From positions 1 to 64,000 of the forward strand of contig JBBRXJ010000003.1 in NCBI GenBank assembly GCA_038248505.1: 64,000 nt of DNA, read 5' to 3'. The position numbers were made by a program, and so were the translations under genes. Below are positions 33,379 through 42,652 of this stretch, in pieces; the first letter of the stretch is position 1, and every line of letters begins with the position of its first letter. Under the pieces are notes generated by a model. It was not told the origin of the DNA. It searched no databases and saw only the letters and a program-made list of their open reading frames with translations. The stretch comes from JBBRXJ01 sp038248505 (GTDB lineage Bacteria; Bacteroidota; Bacteroidia; Bacteroidales; JBBRXJ01).

Positions 33379-34248
33379 TTAATGTTCCACGTGGAACAAT
33401 TTGTTGTTATCAACAGTCTGTAAGGCTTTATGAACAGTCTCTTCTTTGAAAGTGAAGCCTGCAGCCAAAAGCCGCTTAGGATAAACTTCCACAGTTTCAA
33501 AAATAACGCTTGCTGCTTCGCCCAAGACAAGGCGTACTAAAAAGGTAGGAATACCGAGAACAAAAGCGAATCGTTTAGCCTTTAGTTCATAAATTATGCT
33601 TTGCATACTAACTTTATTAGGTGCCGCAAAATTAACGCTATCCTTTATATTTTCATTATCAATCAGAAAATAAAATGCATTCACAAGATCATTTATCCCA
33701 ATAAAAGACAAAGAAAAATCCTTGTTTCCTGGTTTTAAATAAAAACCTAAAAAACTTAAAACCCTTAGCTTTGAAACAAAAGCACTATCATTAGCTAATA
33801 CTACAGCAAATCGGGCTAAACAAACTCTAATTGTATTTGCTCTTTTTGCTTCAAACTCCCAATCTTTACAAAGCTTTACAATAAAACTTTGTTCATTGTT
33901 TTGAGTTGTTTCATCGGCATATACTAATCCATTGTAAATACCAATTGCGCTTGCATTAATAAAAAGACGTGGCTTAACAGTTAAAGAATTTATAGCTTGT
34001 ACTAATGCTCTTGTAGTATTGATTCGACTATTATAGATAGATTTTTTCTTTGCCATGGTCCACCTGCCAATTAAATTTTCGCCTGCCAAATTAATAACCA
34101 CATCTGAATCCTTAATTGCACTTAATAGTCTGTTCTCGTTAAATAAAACATCTCTATCTATTTTAATAAGTAAATCACCTCTTCTAGCTATTTCAATAGA
34201 GAGTTTTCTCCCAATATATCCTGAATGTCCAATGAGTGCTATCTGCAT
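33379..34248 (-). CDS. NAD-dependent epimerase-like protein, TIGR01777 (SDR39U1) family, 289 aa
   Basis: This is an atypical short-chain dehydrogenase. The N-terminal GHSGYIGRKL (about 6-15) is the nucleotide-binding loop; VVINLAGENLIGRWT (about 51) and the YADETTQNNEQSF region are typical of the family, and a conserved end (YPKRLLAAGFTFKEETVHKA) follows. Its substrate is not known in any species I can recall. The last residues, LFHVEH, are written by a parS-like palindrome (33,383-33,398), so the site is embedded in the coding end. Confidence 0.85.
   Translation of the reverse strand: MQIALIGHSGYIGRKLSIEIARRGDLLIKIDRDVLFNENRLLSAIKDSDVVINLAGENLIGRWTMAKKKSIYNSRINTTRALVQAINSLTVKPRLFINASAIGIYNGLVYADETTQNNEQSFIVKLCKDWEFEAKRANTIRVCLARFAVVLANDSAFVSKLRVLSFLGFYLKPGNKDFSLSFIGINDLVNAFYFLIDNENIKDSVNFAAPNKVSMQSIIYELKAKRFAFVLGIPTFLVRLVLGEAASVIFETVEVYPKRLLAAGFTFKEETVHKALQTVDNNKLFHVEH
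33383..33398. promoter_or_regulatory. parS-like site 3 (perfect palindrome, inside a gene)
   Basis: TGTTCCACGTGGAACA is identical to the site at 24,207. It encodes the C-terminal residues of the epimerase-like protein, as origin-proximal parS sites often do when they fall in genes. Confidence 0.8.
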
Positions 34249-34264
34249 AATTCTTTATTTTTTA

Positions 34265-34272
34265 TACATTTG
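34265..34272 (+). promoter_or_regulatory. Bacteroidota-type -7 element for pheS
   Basis: TACATTTG fits TAnnTTTG and lies 18 bases before the ATG at 34,290. An upstream GTG at 34,272 would fall inside the promoter, which argues against it as the pheS start. Confidence 0.45.
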
Positions 34273-34289
34273 TGTCAAAATTCATAGAA

Positions 34290-35312
34290 ATGATTGATAA
34301 AATAACTTCATTACAGAACGAAATAAAGGCAACTTTAATTTCAGATCAAGCAGGTTTAGAGGCGTATCGATTAAAATATTTAAGCAAAAAAGGACTTATA
34401 AATGAACTTTTTGAGGGATTTCGTAATGTATCACCAGACCAAAAGAAGTTAGTTGGTTCAAAACTCAACGATCTAAAAAATTTGGCACAAACCAAATTTA
34501 ATGATCTTTCTGTTCAATTTTCAGTAAGTTCATCAAATAATCTTATATCTGATTTAAGCCGATCACCAGAACCCTATGTTTTAGGATCTAGACATCCGAT
34601 CAGTTTAGTAAGAAATAGAATTACTGAGATATTTTCAAGAATAGGTTTTACAGTAAGCGAAGGTCCAGAAGTAGAAGACGATTGGCATGTATTCTCAGCA
34701 TTAAACTTTCCTCCTGATCATCCAGCACGTGATATGCAAGACACTTTTTTTATTGAAAAAGATCCTGATATATTGCTGCGAACACATACATCATCAATTC
34801 AGGTAAGAGTTATGGAGAACACAAAACCTCCTATTCGAACAATTTCTCCTGGTAGAGTATTCCGTAATGAAGCAATATCATCACGTTCACATTGCATCTT
34901 TCATCAGATTGAAGGACTATACATTGATGAAAAAGTATCATTTGCAGACTTAAAACAAACATTACTATACTTCTCAAGAGAGTTTTTTGGCAGCAAATCA
35001 GAAATTCGTTTGAGACCATCCTTTTTCCCATTTACGGAACCTTCTGCAGAAATGGATGTTTCATGCAGTATTTGTGGTGGTAAAGGGTGCAATATTTGTA
35101 AATATTCTGGTTGGCTTGAGATTCTTGGGTGCGGAATGGTAGATCCTAATGTATTAAAAAACAACCATATTGATCCTGAAAAATATAGTGGTTATGCCTT
35201 TGGAATGGGTGTAGAGCGTATAGCAATGTTAATGTATCAGATAAAAGATATACGATTACTATTTGAAAATGATGTTCGCTTTTTAAATCAGTTTACAGCT
35301 TCAAATATTTAA
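34290..35312 (+). CDS. pheS: Phenylalanyl-tRNA synthetase alpha subunit, 340 aa
   Basis: This is the catalytic subunit of the heterotetrameric PheRS. After an N-terminal coiled coil (about residues 1-85), the class II core shows motif 1 (IFSRIGFTVSEGPEVEDDWH), motif 2 (FRNEAISSRSHCIFHQIEG) and motif 3 (GYAFGMGVERIAMLMY). The SAEMDVSCSICGG region supplies phenylalanine contacts and a Cys cluster. The ATG at 34,290 is preferred over the in-frame GTG at 34,272. The beta subunit gene pheT is not in the window, as is common when the subunits are unlinked. Confidence 0.96.
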   Translation: MIDKITSLQNEIKATLISDQAGLEAYRLKYLSKKGLINELFEGFRNVSPDQKKLVGSKLNDLKNLAQTKFNDLSVQFSVSSSNNLISDLSRSPEPYVLGSRHPISLVRNRITEIFSRIGFTVSEGPEVEDDWHVFSALNFPPDHPARDMQDTFFIEKDPDILLRTHTSSIQVRVMENTKPPIRTISPGRVFRNEAISSRSHCIFHQIEGLYIDEKVSFADLKQTLLYFSREFFGSKSEIRLRPSFFPFTEPSAEMDVSCSICGGKGCNICKYSGWLEILGCGMVDPNVLKNNHIDPEKYSGYAFGMGVERIAMLMYQIKDIRLLFENDVRFLNQFTASNI

Positions 35313-35350
35313 GACTGGGGCTTGCACGCCGCCCTTGTTAATGCTTTTAT

Positions 35351-35644
35351 TTAATCTAAACGAATATTAATTGATTTATTTATATCAATTAATACAGTCC
35401 ACTTATTTATTCCAGAACCGCTGGTATAAACCGTTCCGCTAACATCACCAGATATTTTATTGGATCCTTCTAATACAGATTTATAATCTGTAATTTCTCC
35501 TGCATTAACAATACCAAAATCTGCTGGTCCTACAACTACCTTTAAATCTATTGCAGATGCGTTTTCAATGCGTAAATCGTGCTGATTTAATTCACATGAA
35601 ACAAAAGATAAAACGATAACAAGAATAAGAACAAAACGTTTCAT
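35351..35644 (-). CDS. Small lipoprotein, unknown function, 97 aa
   Basis: A lipoprotein signal peptide ends in LSFVSC (Cys at residue 17), giving an exported, probably outer-membrane-anchored protein of about 80 residues. The mature part is predicted to be mostly beta strand (DLRIENASAIDLKVVVGP; NKWTVLIDINKSINIRL). I do not recognise the family. Its ATG overlaps the stop of the OsmC gene (ATGA), so the two are translated together, but the OsmC protein is cytosolic and gives no clue to function. Confidence 0.75.
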   Translation of the reverse strand: MKRFVLILVIVLSFVSCELNQHDLRIENASAIDLKVVVGPADFGIVNAGEITDYKSVLEGSNKISGDVSGTVYTSGSGINKWTVLIDINKSINIRLD

Positions 35645-36060
35645 TTTAAAATAATTTCATAATTAAGCGGTATACTAGCTTTAAATTGAGCACTTACGCC
35701 ACAATATTTAGATTGAGATAGTTCAATTGATTTTGTAATATTATCTAAATGATTCTCTAATTGATTACCCGTTAAAATATATAAAACTTTCATTTCATTA
35801 TATTTTTTAGGATGTTCATCACTTAGATCTCCTTCAACATTAATCTCTAAACTAGAAATAGGTACTCTCATTTTCTTTAGTAATGATATTACATCCATTC
35901 CTGTACATCCACCTAAAGCAGCTAATAATAATTGTTTTGGACGAGGACCTTCATCATTTCCACCATTTTCTTTAGTAGCATCCATTAGAATTTTAAAGCC
36001 ATTAACATTGGCTTCAAACTTCATATTATCAATCCAGAAGGTATTTACTTGATGTTTCAT
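35641..36060 (-). CDS. OsmC/Ohr-family peroxide reductase-like protein, 139 aa
   Basis: OsmC-family proteins reduce organic hydroperoxides with two cysteines. Both positions are present: Cys in LLAALGGCTGMDVISLL (about residue 53) and Cys in SKYCGVSAQF (about 117). The N-terminal strands (FEANVNGFKILMDA) and the EGPRPKQLLLAALG turn are typical of the YhfA/OsmC subgroup. It lies between ruvB and the small lipoprotein gene, the latter overlapping by 4 bases. The physiological substrate is unknown. Confidence 0.9.
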   Translation of the reverse strand: MKHQVNTFWIDNMKFEANVNGFKILMDATKENGGNDEGPRPKQLLLAALGGCTGMDVISLLKKMRVPISSLEINVEGDLSDEHPKKYNEMKVLYILTGNQLENHLDNITKSIELSQSKYCGVSAQFKASIPLNYEIILK

Positions 36061-36097
36061 AAATTTAAAATAAAAGTCAATATAAAAATCTAACAGA

Positions 36098-37126
36098 TTA
36101 AAATAATTCAGGATTAATTAAACGAGTTATACCAAAATGATTATATGCCATTTCAGTCACTTCACGACCTCTAGGCGTTCTTTTAATAAAACCTTCTTTA
36201 ATTAAAAAAGGCTCATACACTTCTTCTATCGTTCCACAATCTTCTCCAACAGCAGTAGCAATAGTAGTAAGACCAACAGGACCACCTTTAAATTTTTTAA
36301 TTAAGGTTTCAAGAATTTTATTATCCATTTCATCTAAACCTTTTTTATCTATATTCATAGCTTCTAAAGCATAATTAGCAATAGTAATATCAATAATTCC
36401 ATTTCCTTTTATTTGAGCAAAATCTCTAACTCTTCTAAGTAAAGCATTTGAAATACGAGGAGTACCTCTACTTCTAAGAGCAATTTCTAAAGCAGCATCA
36501 TCTTTAACTTTAACATCTAAAATTTTACAAGACCGCTTAACAATATTTTTTACTACTTCCAGATCATAATATTCTAAATGTGCTTTAATACCAAATCTAG
36601 AACGTAAAGGACCTGTTAATAAACCTGAACGTGTTGTTGCACCGATAAGAGTAAAAGGATTTAATTCAATTTGAATATTTCGGGCAGCAGGACCTTTATC
36701 AATAATAATATCAATTCTTCTATCTTCCATTGCAGAATAAAGATATTCCTCAACTACTGGATTTATACGATGAATTTCATCAATAAAAAGAACATCATTT
36801 TTATCTAAATTTGTAAGAATACCAGCTAAATCTCCAGCTTTTTCAATAACAGGTCCAGAAGTAATACGAAGGTTAACACCCATTTCTTTAGCAATAATAA
36901 AAGCTAAAGTTGTTTTACCTAAACCAGGAGGTCCATGTAATAAAACATGATCAAGTGCTTCTTCACGTTGTATTGCAGCTTGTACAAAAACTTTTAAATT
37001 ATCAATAATTTTATCTTGCCCTGCAAAATCGGAAAATGCAGAAGGACGAATCTTTTGTTCAATTTCATTTTCATTCAGCTCCAGGTTACGAATGTCAAAG
37101 CTATTATCTTTTTTTGAATTCTCCAT
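36098..37126 (-). CDS. ruvB: Holliday junction branch migration helicase RuvB, 342 aa
   Basis: This is the motor of the RuvABC resolvasome. It is an AAA+ ATPase with Walker A GPPGLGKTTLAF (about 65), Walker B VLFIDEIHR (about 115), the sensor region GATTRSGLLTGPLRSRFG with the arginine finger, and a C-terminal winged helix (IKRTPRGREVTEMAYNHFG). The length and order are standard. ruvA and ruvC are not in the window. A 596-bp gene-free region precedes its start. Confidence 0.97.
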   Translation of the reverse strand: MENSKKDNSFDIRNLELNENEIEQKIRPSAFSDFAGQDKIIDNLKVFVQAAIQREEALDHVLLHGPPGLGKTTLAFIIAKEMGVNLRITSGPVIEKAGDLAGILTNLDKNDVLFIDEIHRINPVVEEYLYSAMEDRRIDIIIDKGPAARNIQIELNPFTLIGATTRSGLLTGPLRSRFGIKAHLEYYDLEVVKNIVKRSCKILDVKVKDDAALEIALRSRGTPRISNALLRRVRDFAQIKGNGIIDITIANYALEAMNIDKKGLDEMDNKILETLIKKFKGGPVGLTTIATAVGEDCGTIEEVYEPFLIKEGFIKRTPRGREVTEMAYNHFGITRLINPELF

Positions 37127-37722
37127 TTTGTAATTTTCACTTTATTAGCTATTGTATTAATAATATAATAAATATAAATATATATATGTAATACTATATA
37201 GGCTGTTAATAGTGTTTAAAAAAAAAGTCATATATGTATAGCAAATCAAATAAACATGTTGTTAAGAGTAAAATTAACAATTTATTAGCATATTATTTAT
37301 CTAATAATTAAATATTTATAAAGATATAAACAATGTGTGTATTAAGTATATTGTTTACAATTTTAAGTCAAAAAAGTTCTAAAAAATGTGAATAGCGATG
37401 TGAATGAATGGTCGTTTATATCTGATAAGTGGAGTTGCAGGATACATATATTTAACAGTGAAAAAGGTATTAACAGTAATTAACATTTAGTAGAAGTAAT
37501 TAACAATATATGTTAACAAAGCTAAAGGCTTGAAGATGAATGTTTTTTTTATCCGTCTCTTCCTCACTTATTCTTATTCTCTGAGGAGCTATTATAGGGT
37601 TTTAAAGAACAATCTATCTTAACTTGGTCTGATTTGGACAGGATCCCAGTTTGGCCAAAGGGAAAAGAGTAGGACTTAATAATTTTTTTCACTACCGATC
37701 TTGAAATTATAGTCTTACTTAT
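37127..37722. other. 596-bp AT-rich gene-free region upstream of ruvB
   Basis: No coding sequence is visible. The motif TTAACA or its complement recurs often (for example near 37,206, 37,260, 37,274, 37,467, 37,499 and 37,514), including AATTAACA direct repeats and GTTAAC. The right third (37,545-37,680) is less AT-rich. It could hold the ruvB promoter or a replication-related AT-rich element. No DnaA-box cluster or parS site was seen. Confidence 0.45.
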
Positions 37723-38133
37723 TTAATACTTTTTACAGAAGTTTGGGAGTATTTTAAGAATAGGATTGTAGAGGAATAAAGCAAAAAACATACCCATAAG
37801 GTTAAAAATAAAATCAAAAATATCGCCATACCTATTTGTTAGAAGAAATTTCTGAATTAATTCTATCATGCCTCCATAAAGGCTTGAAATAAGAATAGCA
37901 TAGAAATAAGGAAGAAAAATATTTTTCTTATTTTCTAAAAAACGAAGAAAACCATCTATTAATAAAAACGTTAAAAAGAAATAAAAAATGGTGTGAACAA
38001 TTTTATCAACAGGAAAATTTTGAAGAAAATGCCAATGACTCACACTATTTGGTACGTGCATTATGCTAAGATTAAGCACAATTAAAGCCCAAAGAAAAGA
38101 ACGCCAAAAATATTTAATTATAGACCAGAACAT
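37723..38133 (-). CDS. VanZ-like family membrane protein, 136 aa
   Basis: This small protein has four transmembrane helices. It matches VanZ-like/YjbN-type proteins: SHWHFLQNFPVDKIVHTIFY (the Asp-Lys-x-x-His motif) and SSLYGGMIELIQKFL then RYGDIFDFIFNLMG (the acidic residue and Asn-x-x-Gly of the last helices). Family members may relate to envelope stress or glycopeptide tolerance; the molecular function is unknown. It lies between priA and the AT-rich region. Confidence 0.82.
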   Translation of the reverse strand: MFWSIIKYFWRSFLWALIVLNLSIMHVPNSVSHWHFLQNFPVDKIVHTIFYFFLTFLLIDGFLRFLENKKNIFLPYFYAILISSLYGGMIELIQKFLLTNRYGDIFDFIFNLMGMFFALFLYNPILKILPNFCKKY

Positions 38134-38191
38134 TTACAGCTTATTAGAATTTTTATTGAATAAAGTTCAATGTTATAGAAAAAAATCGAAA

Positions 38192-40642
38192 TCAATAAGG
38201 ATCTACATCCGCATTTATTAATAAGTTTTTAAGATCGTTTCGAGAAAGAATTAGGTTCATTACGTTAGTAATTGTTGTTCGTCCTTTATTAACGGGAGTA
38301 TCACGTTTTATTTTGAGGAGAATATTGAAAAGAAAATAATTACTAACACGTCCAATATAAGGTTGTTGAGGACCAAGGACTAAATCACCAAAATATTTTT
38401 TTAATTCTTCAGCAAATAATGAAGCACCACGCTCCACCGTTTGATAGTTTTTATGTTTTAATGTGAAACGAATAAGACGAAAATAGGGAGGATAATTAAA
38501 GTTTCGTCGTTCATAAAGTTGAGTATCAAGCATTTTTTGATAATCGTTATTAACAACACAAGCAATGATATTATTTTCGGGATCACTGGTTTGAATAATC
38601 ACTGTTCCTTGTCGTTTTGATCGTCCTGCCCTGCCACTAACTTGAGTAATTAGTTGAAAACTACGTTCGTGCGCTCTAAAATCAGGGAAGTTGAGCATAT
38701 TATCGGCATTTAAAATACCTACTAAACTTACATTTCCAAAATCGAGCCCCTTGGTAACCATTTGTGTGCCAATTAGAACATCGACTTTATGTTCTTCAAA
38801 ATCGCAAATAATTTTTTCGTATGCCTTGCGCGTTTTTGTAGTATCAAGATCCATGCGAGAAGTGCGAATTCCGGGAATTAAAATAGAAAGATCTTCCTCA
38901 ATTTTTTCAGTACCAAAGCCACGAGTAGTAATTGAAGGATTAGCGCAAGCTCCGCATGTGTGTGGCATTATAACCTGATGACCACAATAATGACATATTA
39001 AATTATTAGAAAAACGATGATAGGTTAAAGAAACATCACAATTGATACATCTTGGAATCCAGCCACAGGAAGTACATTCAACAAAAGGAGAAAAGCCACG
39101 ACGATTTTGAAAGAGAATAATTTGTTCATTAGCAGCAATTGTTTCTTTTATTTTTTCAAGAAGAACATTTGAAAAATGCGTGTGCATTTGTTTGCGTTTT
39201 CGGGCTAGTAGTGTATCAATGATAATAATTTCAGGAAGCTCTATATTTTTGTATCGCTTATTTAGTTCAACCAATGCATATTTTTTATTCATTACATTAT
39301 GATAGGTCTCAACAGCAGGAGTTGCAGTACCAAGCAATACTTTTGCTCCAATGGTTGAAGCTAAATAAATTGCTGCATCGCGAGCGTGGTAACGAGGAGC
39401 AGGATCATATTGTTTATAAGTATTTTCATGTTCTTCATCAACAATAATTAAACCAAGGTCGCGAAAAGGTAAAAAAACAGATGAACGAACACCAAGTATA
39501 ACACGATAACCATTGGGTTTGTTAATATTTTTCCACACTTCCACACGTTCCGCATCACTAAATTTAGAATGAAACACACCCACTTTATTTCCGAAAACAT
39601 TTTTTAGACGATTGATAATTTGAGTAGTTAAAGCAATTTCAGGCAATAGATATAAAACTTGTTTGTCTTTTGCAATATAATCGCGAATAAGATGAATATA
39701 AATTTCTGTTTTTCCGCTAGATGTAATACCGTGCAAAAGAGTAACTGGAGTATGAGAGAAGGCATTTAGAATTTTGTCATAGGCTTTTTGTTGAAATTCA
39801 TTTAAGACAGACTCACCAACTACATCAGCAGCATGGTTTTCGAGCCTAGATATTTCAATTGTTTTTACTAATAGAATATTTTTTTTTACTAAAGCGTTTA
39901 ATGCAGCATTATCGCTATCTTCGACTATTAGGTCTTTTCGACGAACAAGTTCTTTCCCTTTTTCTGATAAAAATCTAGAAAAATCTAGATATCGCATAAA
40001 AACTTGAAGTTGTTTTTTTGAGCGTTCCAATTTTAAAAAACACTCATTAAATGCTATTTTATTTCGTAGGTCATTATTTATAAGACAAAAAATTTCTGTT
40101 TTGGTACGAAAAGATTCAGCATATTTTTCTTCGGTAAAAACTGCCCCTTTTTCAACAAGACTGCGAAGAATGTTTGGAATATCTTTCAGGCTAGATTCGC
40201 TAATAAGTTTATCAGCATTGGTGTTTTTAAGCTTTTCAATAAACGATAATAATTCTATTTCACGAGGGCTGAGAGAATCAACATTATCAAAAGCATCATT
40301 AAAAGAGATATTTGTTTCACTTTCAATACGAAGTCCAGCAGGTAATGCCGCTTTAAGCACATCACCAGGAGTAGACATATAATAATTGCAAATCCAATCC
40401 CAAAAAGCAAATTGAGCTTCGTTAACAATGGGAATTTCGTCAAGTATTACAAGTATGTCCTTTGTTTTATATTCAGTAGGAGCTGTATTATGAATGCTAC
40501 GAATAATACCAGAATAAAACTTTTTCGAACCAAATTGCACCATAACTCTTTTTCCGACTGCCGCACTAGCAATCAATTCGGGTGGAATTGAGTATGTGTA
40601 GAGTCTTTGTAGAGGAAGAGGCAAGATGAGGTTCGCAAACAT
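38192..40642 (-). CDS. priA: Primosomal replication restart helicase PriA, 816 aa
   Basis: PriA reloads the replicative helicase at stalled forks. An N-terminal 3'-end-binding domain (LILPLPLQRLYTYSIPPE) precedes the helicase core with Walker A in LLHGITSSGKTEIYIHL and the DEEH box (IIVDEEHENTYKQYD). The zinc-binding insert has eight Cys (CTSCGWIPRCINCDVSL; CHYCGHQ; CGAC). Motifs V and VI are IGTQMVTKGLDFGNVSLVGI and ITQVSGRAGRSKRQG. It is complete, and about 80 residues longer than the E. coli protein. pfkA lies just upstream on the same strand. Confidence 0.97.
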   Translation of the reverse strand: MFANLILPLPLQRLYTYSIPPELIASAAVGKRVMVQFGSKKFYSGIIRSIHNTAPTEYKTKDILVILDEIPIVNEAQFAFWDWICNYYMSTPGDVLKAALPAGLRIESETNISFNDAFDNVDSLSPREIELLSFIEKLKNTNADKLISESSLKDIPNILRSLVEKGAVFTEEKYAESFRTKTEIFCLINNDLRNKIAFNECFLKLERSKKQLQVFMRYLDFSRFLSEKGKELVRRKDLIVEDSDNAALNALVKKNILLVKTIEISRLENHAADVVGESVLNEFQQKAYDKILNAFSHTPVTLLHGITSSGKTEIYIHLIRDYIAKDKQVLYLLPEIALTTQIINRLKNVFGNKVGVFHSKFSDAERVEVWKNINKPNGYRVILGVRSSVFLPFRDLGLIIVDEEHENTYKQYDPAPRYHARDAAIYLASTIGAKVLLGTATPAVETYHNVMNKKYALVELNKRYKNIELPEIIIIDTLLARKRKQMHTHFSNVLLEKIKETIAANEQIILFQNRRGFSPFVECTSCGWIPRCINCDVSLTYHRFSNNLICHYCGHQVIMPHTCGACANPSITTRGFGTEKIEEDLSILIPGIRTSRMDLDTTKTRKAYEKIICDFEEHKVDVLIGTQMVTKGLDFGNVSLVGILNADNMLNFPDFRAHERSFQLITQVSGRAGRSKRQGTVIIQTSDPENNIIACVVNNDYQKMLDTQLYERRNFNYPPYFRLIRFTLKHKNYQTVERGASLFAEELKKYFGDLVLGPQQPYIGRVSNYFLFNILLKIKRDTPVNKGRTTITNVMNLILSRNDLKNLLINADVDPY

Positions 40643-40710
40643 TTTAGAGAACGGTGAGATGTGAGTAGGTTAAGTGAAAGAGAGAAAAACCGTACAAATT
40701 TCAAGGTTCA

Positions 40711-41682
40711 TTAAATAAGGATTTTGGTGAGCTCAAGCATTTCAGAGCTAATGTCTTTGTGCATTTTAACAGTTTTGCTTAAATCCATTTCAATAATTTG
40801 TTCGTGTTGAAAACCAATCATTATACCAGAACGGCCAGCAAGAATTGCGTTTACCGATGCCATGCCCATTCTGCTAGCAGCAACACGATCATAACAAGAA
40901 GGACTACCGCCGCGTTGAATGTGACCGAGAATTGTAACTCGTACGTCTAGATGAGGTAATGCGGCACGTACTTTATCTGCTACTTCCATTGCGCCACCTT
41001 CTTCATCACCTTCGGCAACAATAAAAATAGAAGAACTATGATCACGTTGTTCTTTCAGTTGATTAATACAAGCTTTAACCTGATTTGGAATTTCAGGAAT
41101 AAGCACACCTTCAGCACCCGAAGCGATACCACTATTAATAGCAAGGAACCCAGCATCCTTACCCATTACCTCAACAAAAAATACACGGTCATGAGCACTA
41201 GCGGTATCTTTAATTTTATCGACACATTCAATAACCGTGTTTAAGGCAGTATCGTAACCAATAGTATAATCAGTACCAAAAATATCATTATCAATAGTGC
41301 CTGGAATACCTACAAAAGGAATTTTATATTCATTGTAAAAGTCACTAGCACCCCTAAATGAGCCATCGCCACCAATAACAATAACTCCATCAATATTATG
41401 ATGCTTAAGTTGTTGAAACGCTTTTGCACGACCTTCAGGAATACGAAATTCTTTGCTACGAGCGGTTTTAAGAATAGTGCCGCCTTTTTGAATTATACCA
41501 CTTACATCAAAACGGCTGAGTTTACGAATATTTCCGTTTATCATACCTTCATAACCCTGTATGATGCCATAAATTTCAACGTTATTGAATAATGCGGTGC
41601 GAACGATTGCTCTAACAGCAGCATTCATACCAGGTGAGTCGCCACCAGAGGTTAGTACTCCAAGAGATTTAATTTGTGTCAT
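40711..41682 (-). CDS. pfkA: ATP-dependent 6-phosphofructokinase, 323 aa
   Basis: This is the committed enzyme of glycolysis. Nucleotide binding is seen in LTSGGDSPGMNAAVRAIVR, with the Gly-Gly-Asp typical of ATP-type enzymes. The catalytic GTIDNDI has Asp at about residue 129, and the substrate loop is EVMGKDAGFLAINSG. VTILGHIQRGGSPSCYDRV is the family's C-terminal signature. The residue after GGD (Gly in the second GGDGS motif) also favours ATP over pyrophosphate as donor. Length is normal for bacterial PfkA. Confidence 0.96.
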   Translation of the reverse strand: MTQIKSLGVLTSGGDSPGMNAAVRAIVRTALFNNVEIYGIIQGYEGMINGNIRKLSRFDVSGIIQKGGTILKTARSKEFRIPEGRAKAFQQLKHHNIDGVIVIGGDGSFRGASDFYNEYKIPFVGIPGTIDNDIFGTDYTIGYDTALNTVIECVDKIKDTASAHDRVFFVEVMGKDAGFLAINSGIASGAEGVLIPEIPNQVKACINQLKEQRDHSSSIFIVAEGDEEGGAMEVADKVRAALPHLDVRVTILGHIQRGGSPSCYDRVAASRMGMASVNAILAGRSGIMIGFQHEQIIEMDLSKTVKMHKDISSEMLELTKILI

Positions 41683-41852
41683 TTTTTTTAATTAGAATTG
41701 TAAATATAAGGAATAATTAGCAAGATAAAAAGAGAATGATAATTCTACTAAAGTAATGATTTATAGGTTTTTGAACAGTTTCTTTATAAGATGTGTATCA
41801 TTACTCAATTCAGATTAAACACTATTTATGTATTCGTAGGCGAGAAGGAATC

Positions 41853-42158
41853 TTATAAATTGCCACAAGGGTCGCTGTTATTAGTTGTTTTTAATTTATC
41901 TAGTTTACTGTTATATTTATCAATTTTTTTCTGAAAGTTTTTTGCTTTTTTAGGCTTTCGGTATTCATTTATTTGTGCTGAAACGACAATGTTGGTAGTA
42001 TTTTCAGTATTGTTTATTTTTTGTGTTTTACACAGATTTTTTTCATTGGCAGCACTGCGGCCACATTTGGTACAAAAAAAATTTGGCGGGAAAGCTTTGT
42101 TTTTATAATCTTTCAGGTTGTCAGGTAATTCTTTTGCGACTTTACAAAGTGTTGCCAT
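41853..42158 (-). CDS. Small CxxC protein, unknown, 101 aa
   Basis: I do not recognise a named family. One zinc-knuckle-like cluster is visible in FFCTKCGRSAANEKNLCK (three Cys, about residues 28-43), after an N-terminal segment TLCKVAKELPDNLKDYKN. The second half is Lys-rich and probably disordered or helical (KPKKAKNFQKKIDKYNSKL). It starts two bases after the YkgJ-type gene stop and is likely cotranscribed with it. A nucleic-acid or metal-binding role is possible but is only inferred from composition. Confidence 0.6.
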   Translation of the reverse strand: MATLCKVAKELPDNLKDYKNKAFPPNFFCTKCGRSAANEKNLCKTQKINNTENTTNIVVSAQINEYRKPKKAKNFQKKIDKYNSKLDKLKTTNNSDPCGNL

Positions 42159-42160
42159 AT

Positions 42161-42652
42161 TTATTTACGATAATGTTTTTTAAGTTCTTCAAATATAATA
42201 TAAACGGCAGGACAATAGTATGTATTTTTTAGGCATAAATTTAAAATTTTGTGAATCTGAGATTGATCAGTGTGCGGGTACTCACGACAAGCTTTTGGGC
42301 GTTTTTCATAGTACGTGCATTTATTGTCTGGCAATAAAAAGGGGCATGGATGAGTTTTAAAGACCATATCTCCGTCTTCATCAACAGCAATATAGCGAGC
42401 AGTAAAATCAGCTGTTTTCATACCAGTAGCAGAGCTTAAACGATCAACATCTGTTTTGTTGAGAATGGGAGAGATGGATTTACAGCAATTGGCACATTGT
42501 AAACAATCAATTTTTTCAAAAGCGCTATTATGAAGATTATGTACAATGGTATCTAAATCGCGAGGAGCTTTGTTTTTTAGCTTGTTCAAAAGTTTTTTTG
42601 TTGATAAGTCTGCAATACATGCTAAATGAGATAGTTGATCTGTTAAAATCAT
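42161..42652 (-). CDS. YkgJ family cysteine-cluster protein, 163 aa
   Basis: It has the CxxCxxCC-type cluster of the UPF0153/YkgJ family, which binds a zinc or iron-sulfur centre: CLQCANCCKSISP (about residues 55-67), HPCPFLLPDNKCTYYEKRPK then ACREYPH (about 100-127), and CLKNTYYCPA near the end. These spacings match the family. The reaction is unknown; some members may act in peptide maturation. It pairs with the small CxxC gene downstream (2-base gap). Confidence 0.85.
   Translation of the reverse strand: MILTDQLSHLACIADLSTKKLLNKLKNKAPRDLDTIVHNLHNSAFEKIDCLQCANCCKSISPILNKTDVDRLSSATGMKTADFTARYIAVDEDGDMVFKTHPCPFLLPDNKCTYYEKRPKACREYPHTDQSQIHKILNLCLKNTYYCPAVYIIFEELKKHYRK

Noticed and set aside
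33351..33530. Extended N-terminus of the flippase
   Set aside because: The added residues overlap the coding end of the epimerase gene and the parS-like site in another frame. The family start is at 33,350.
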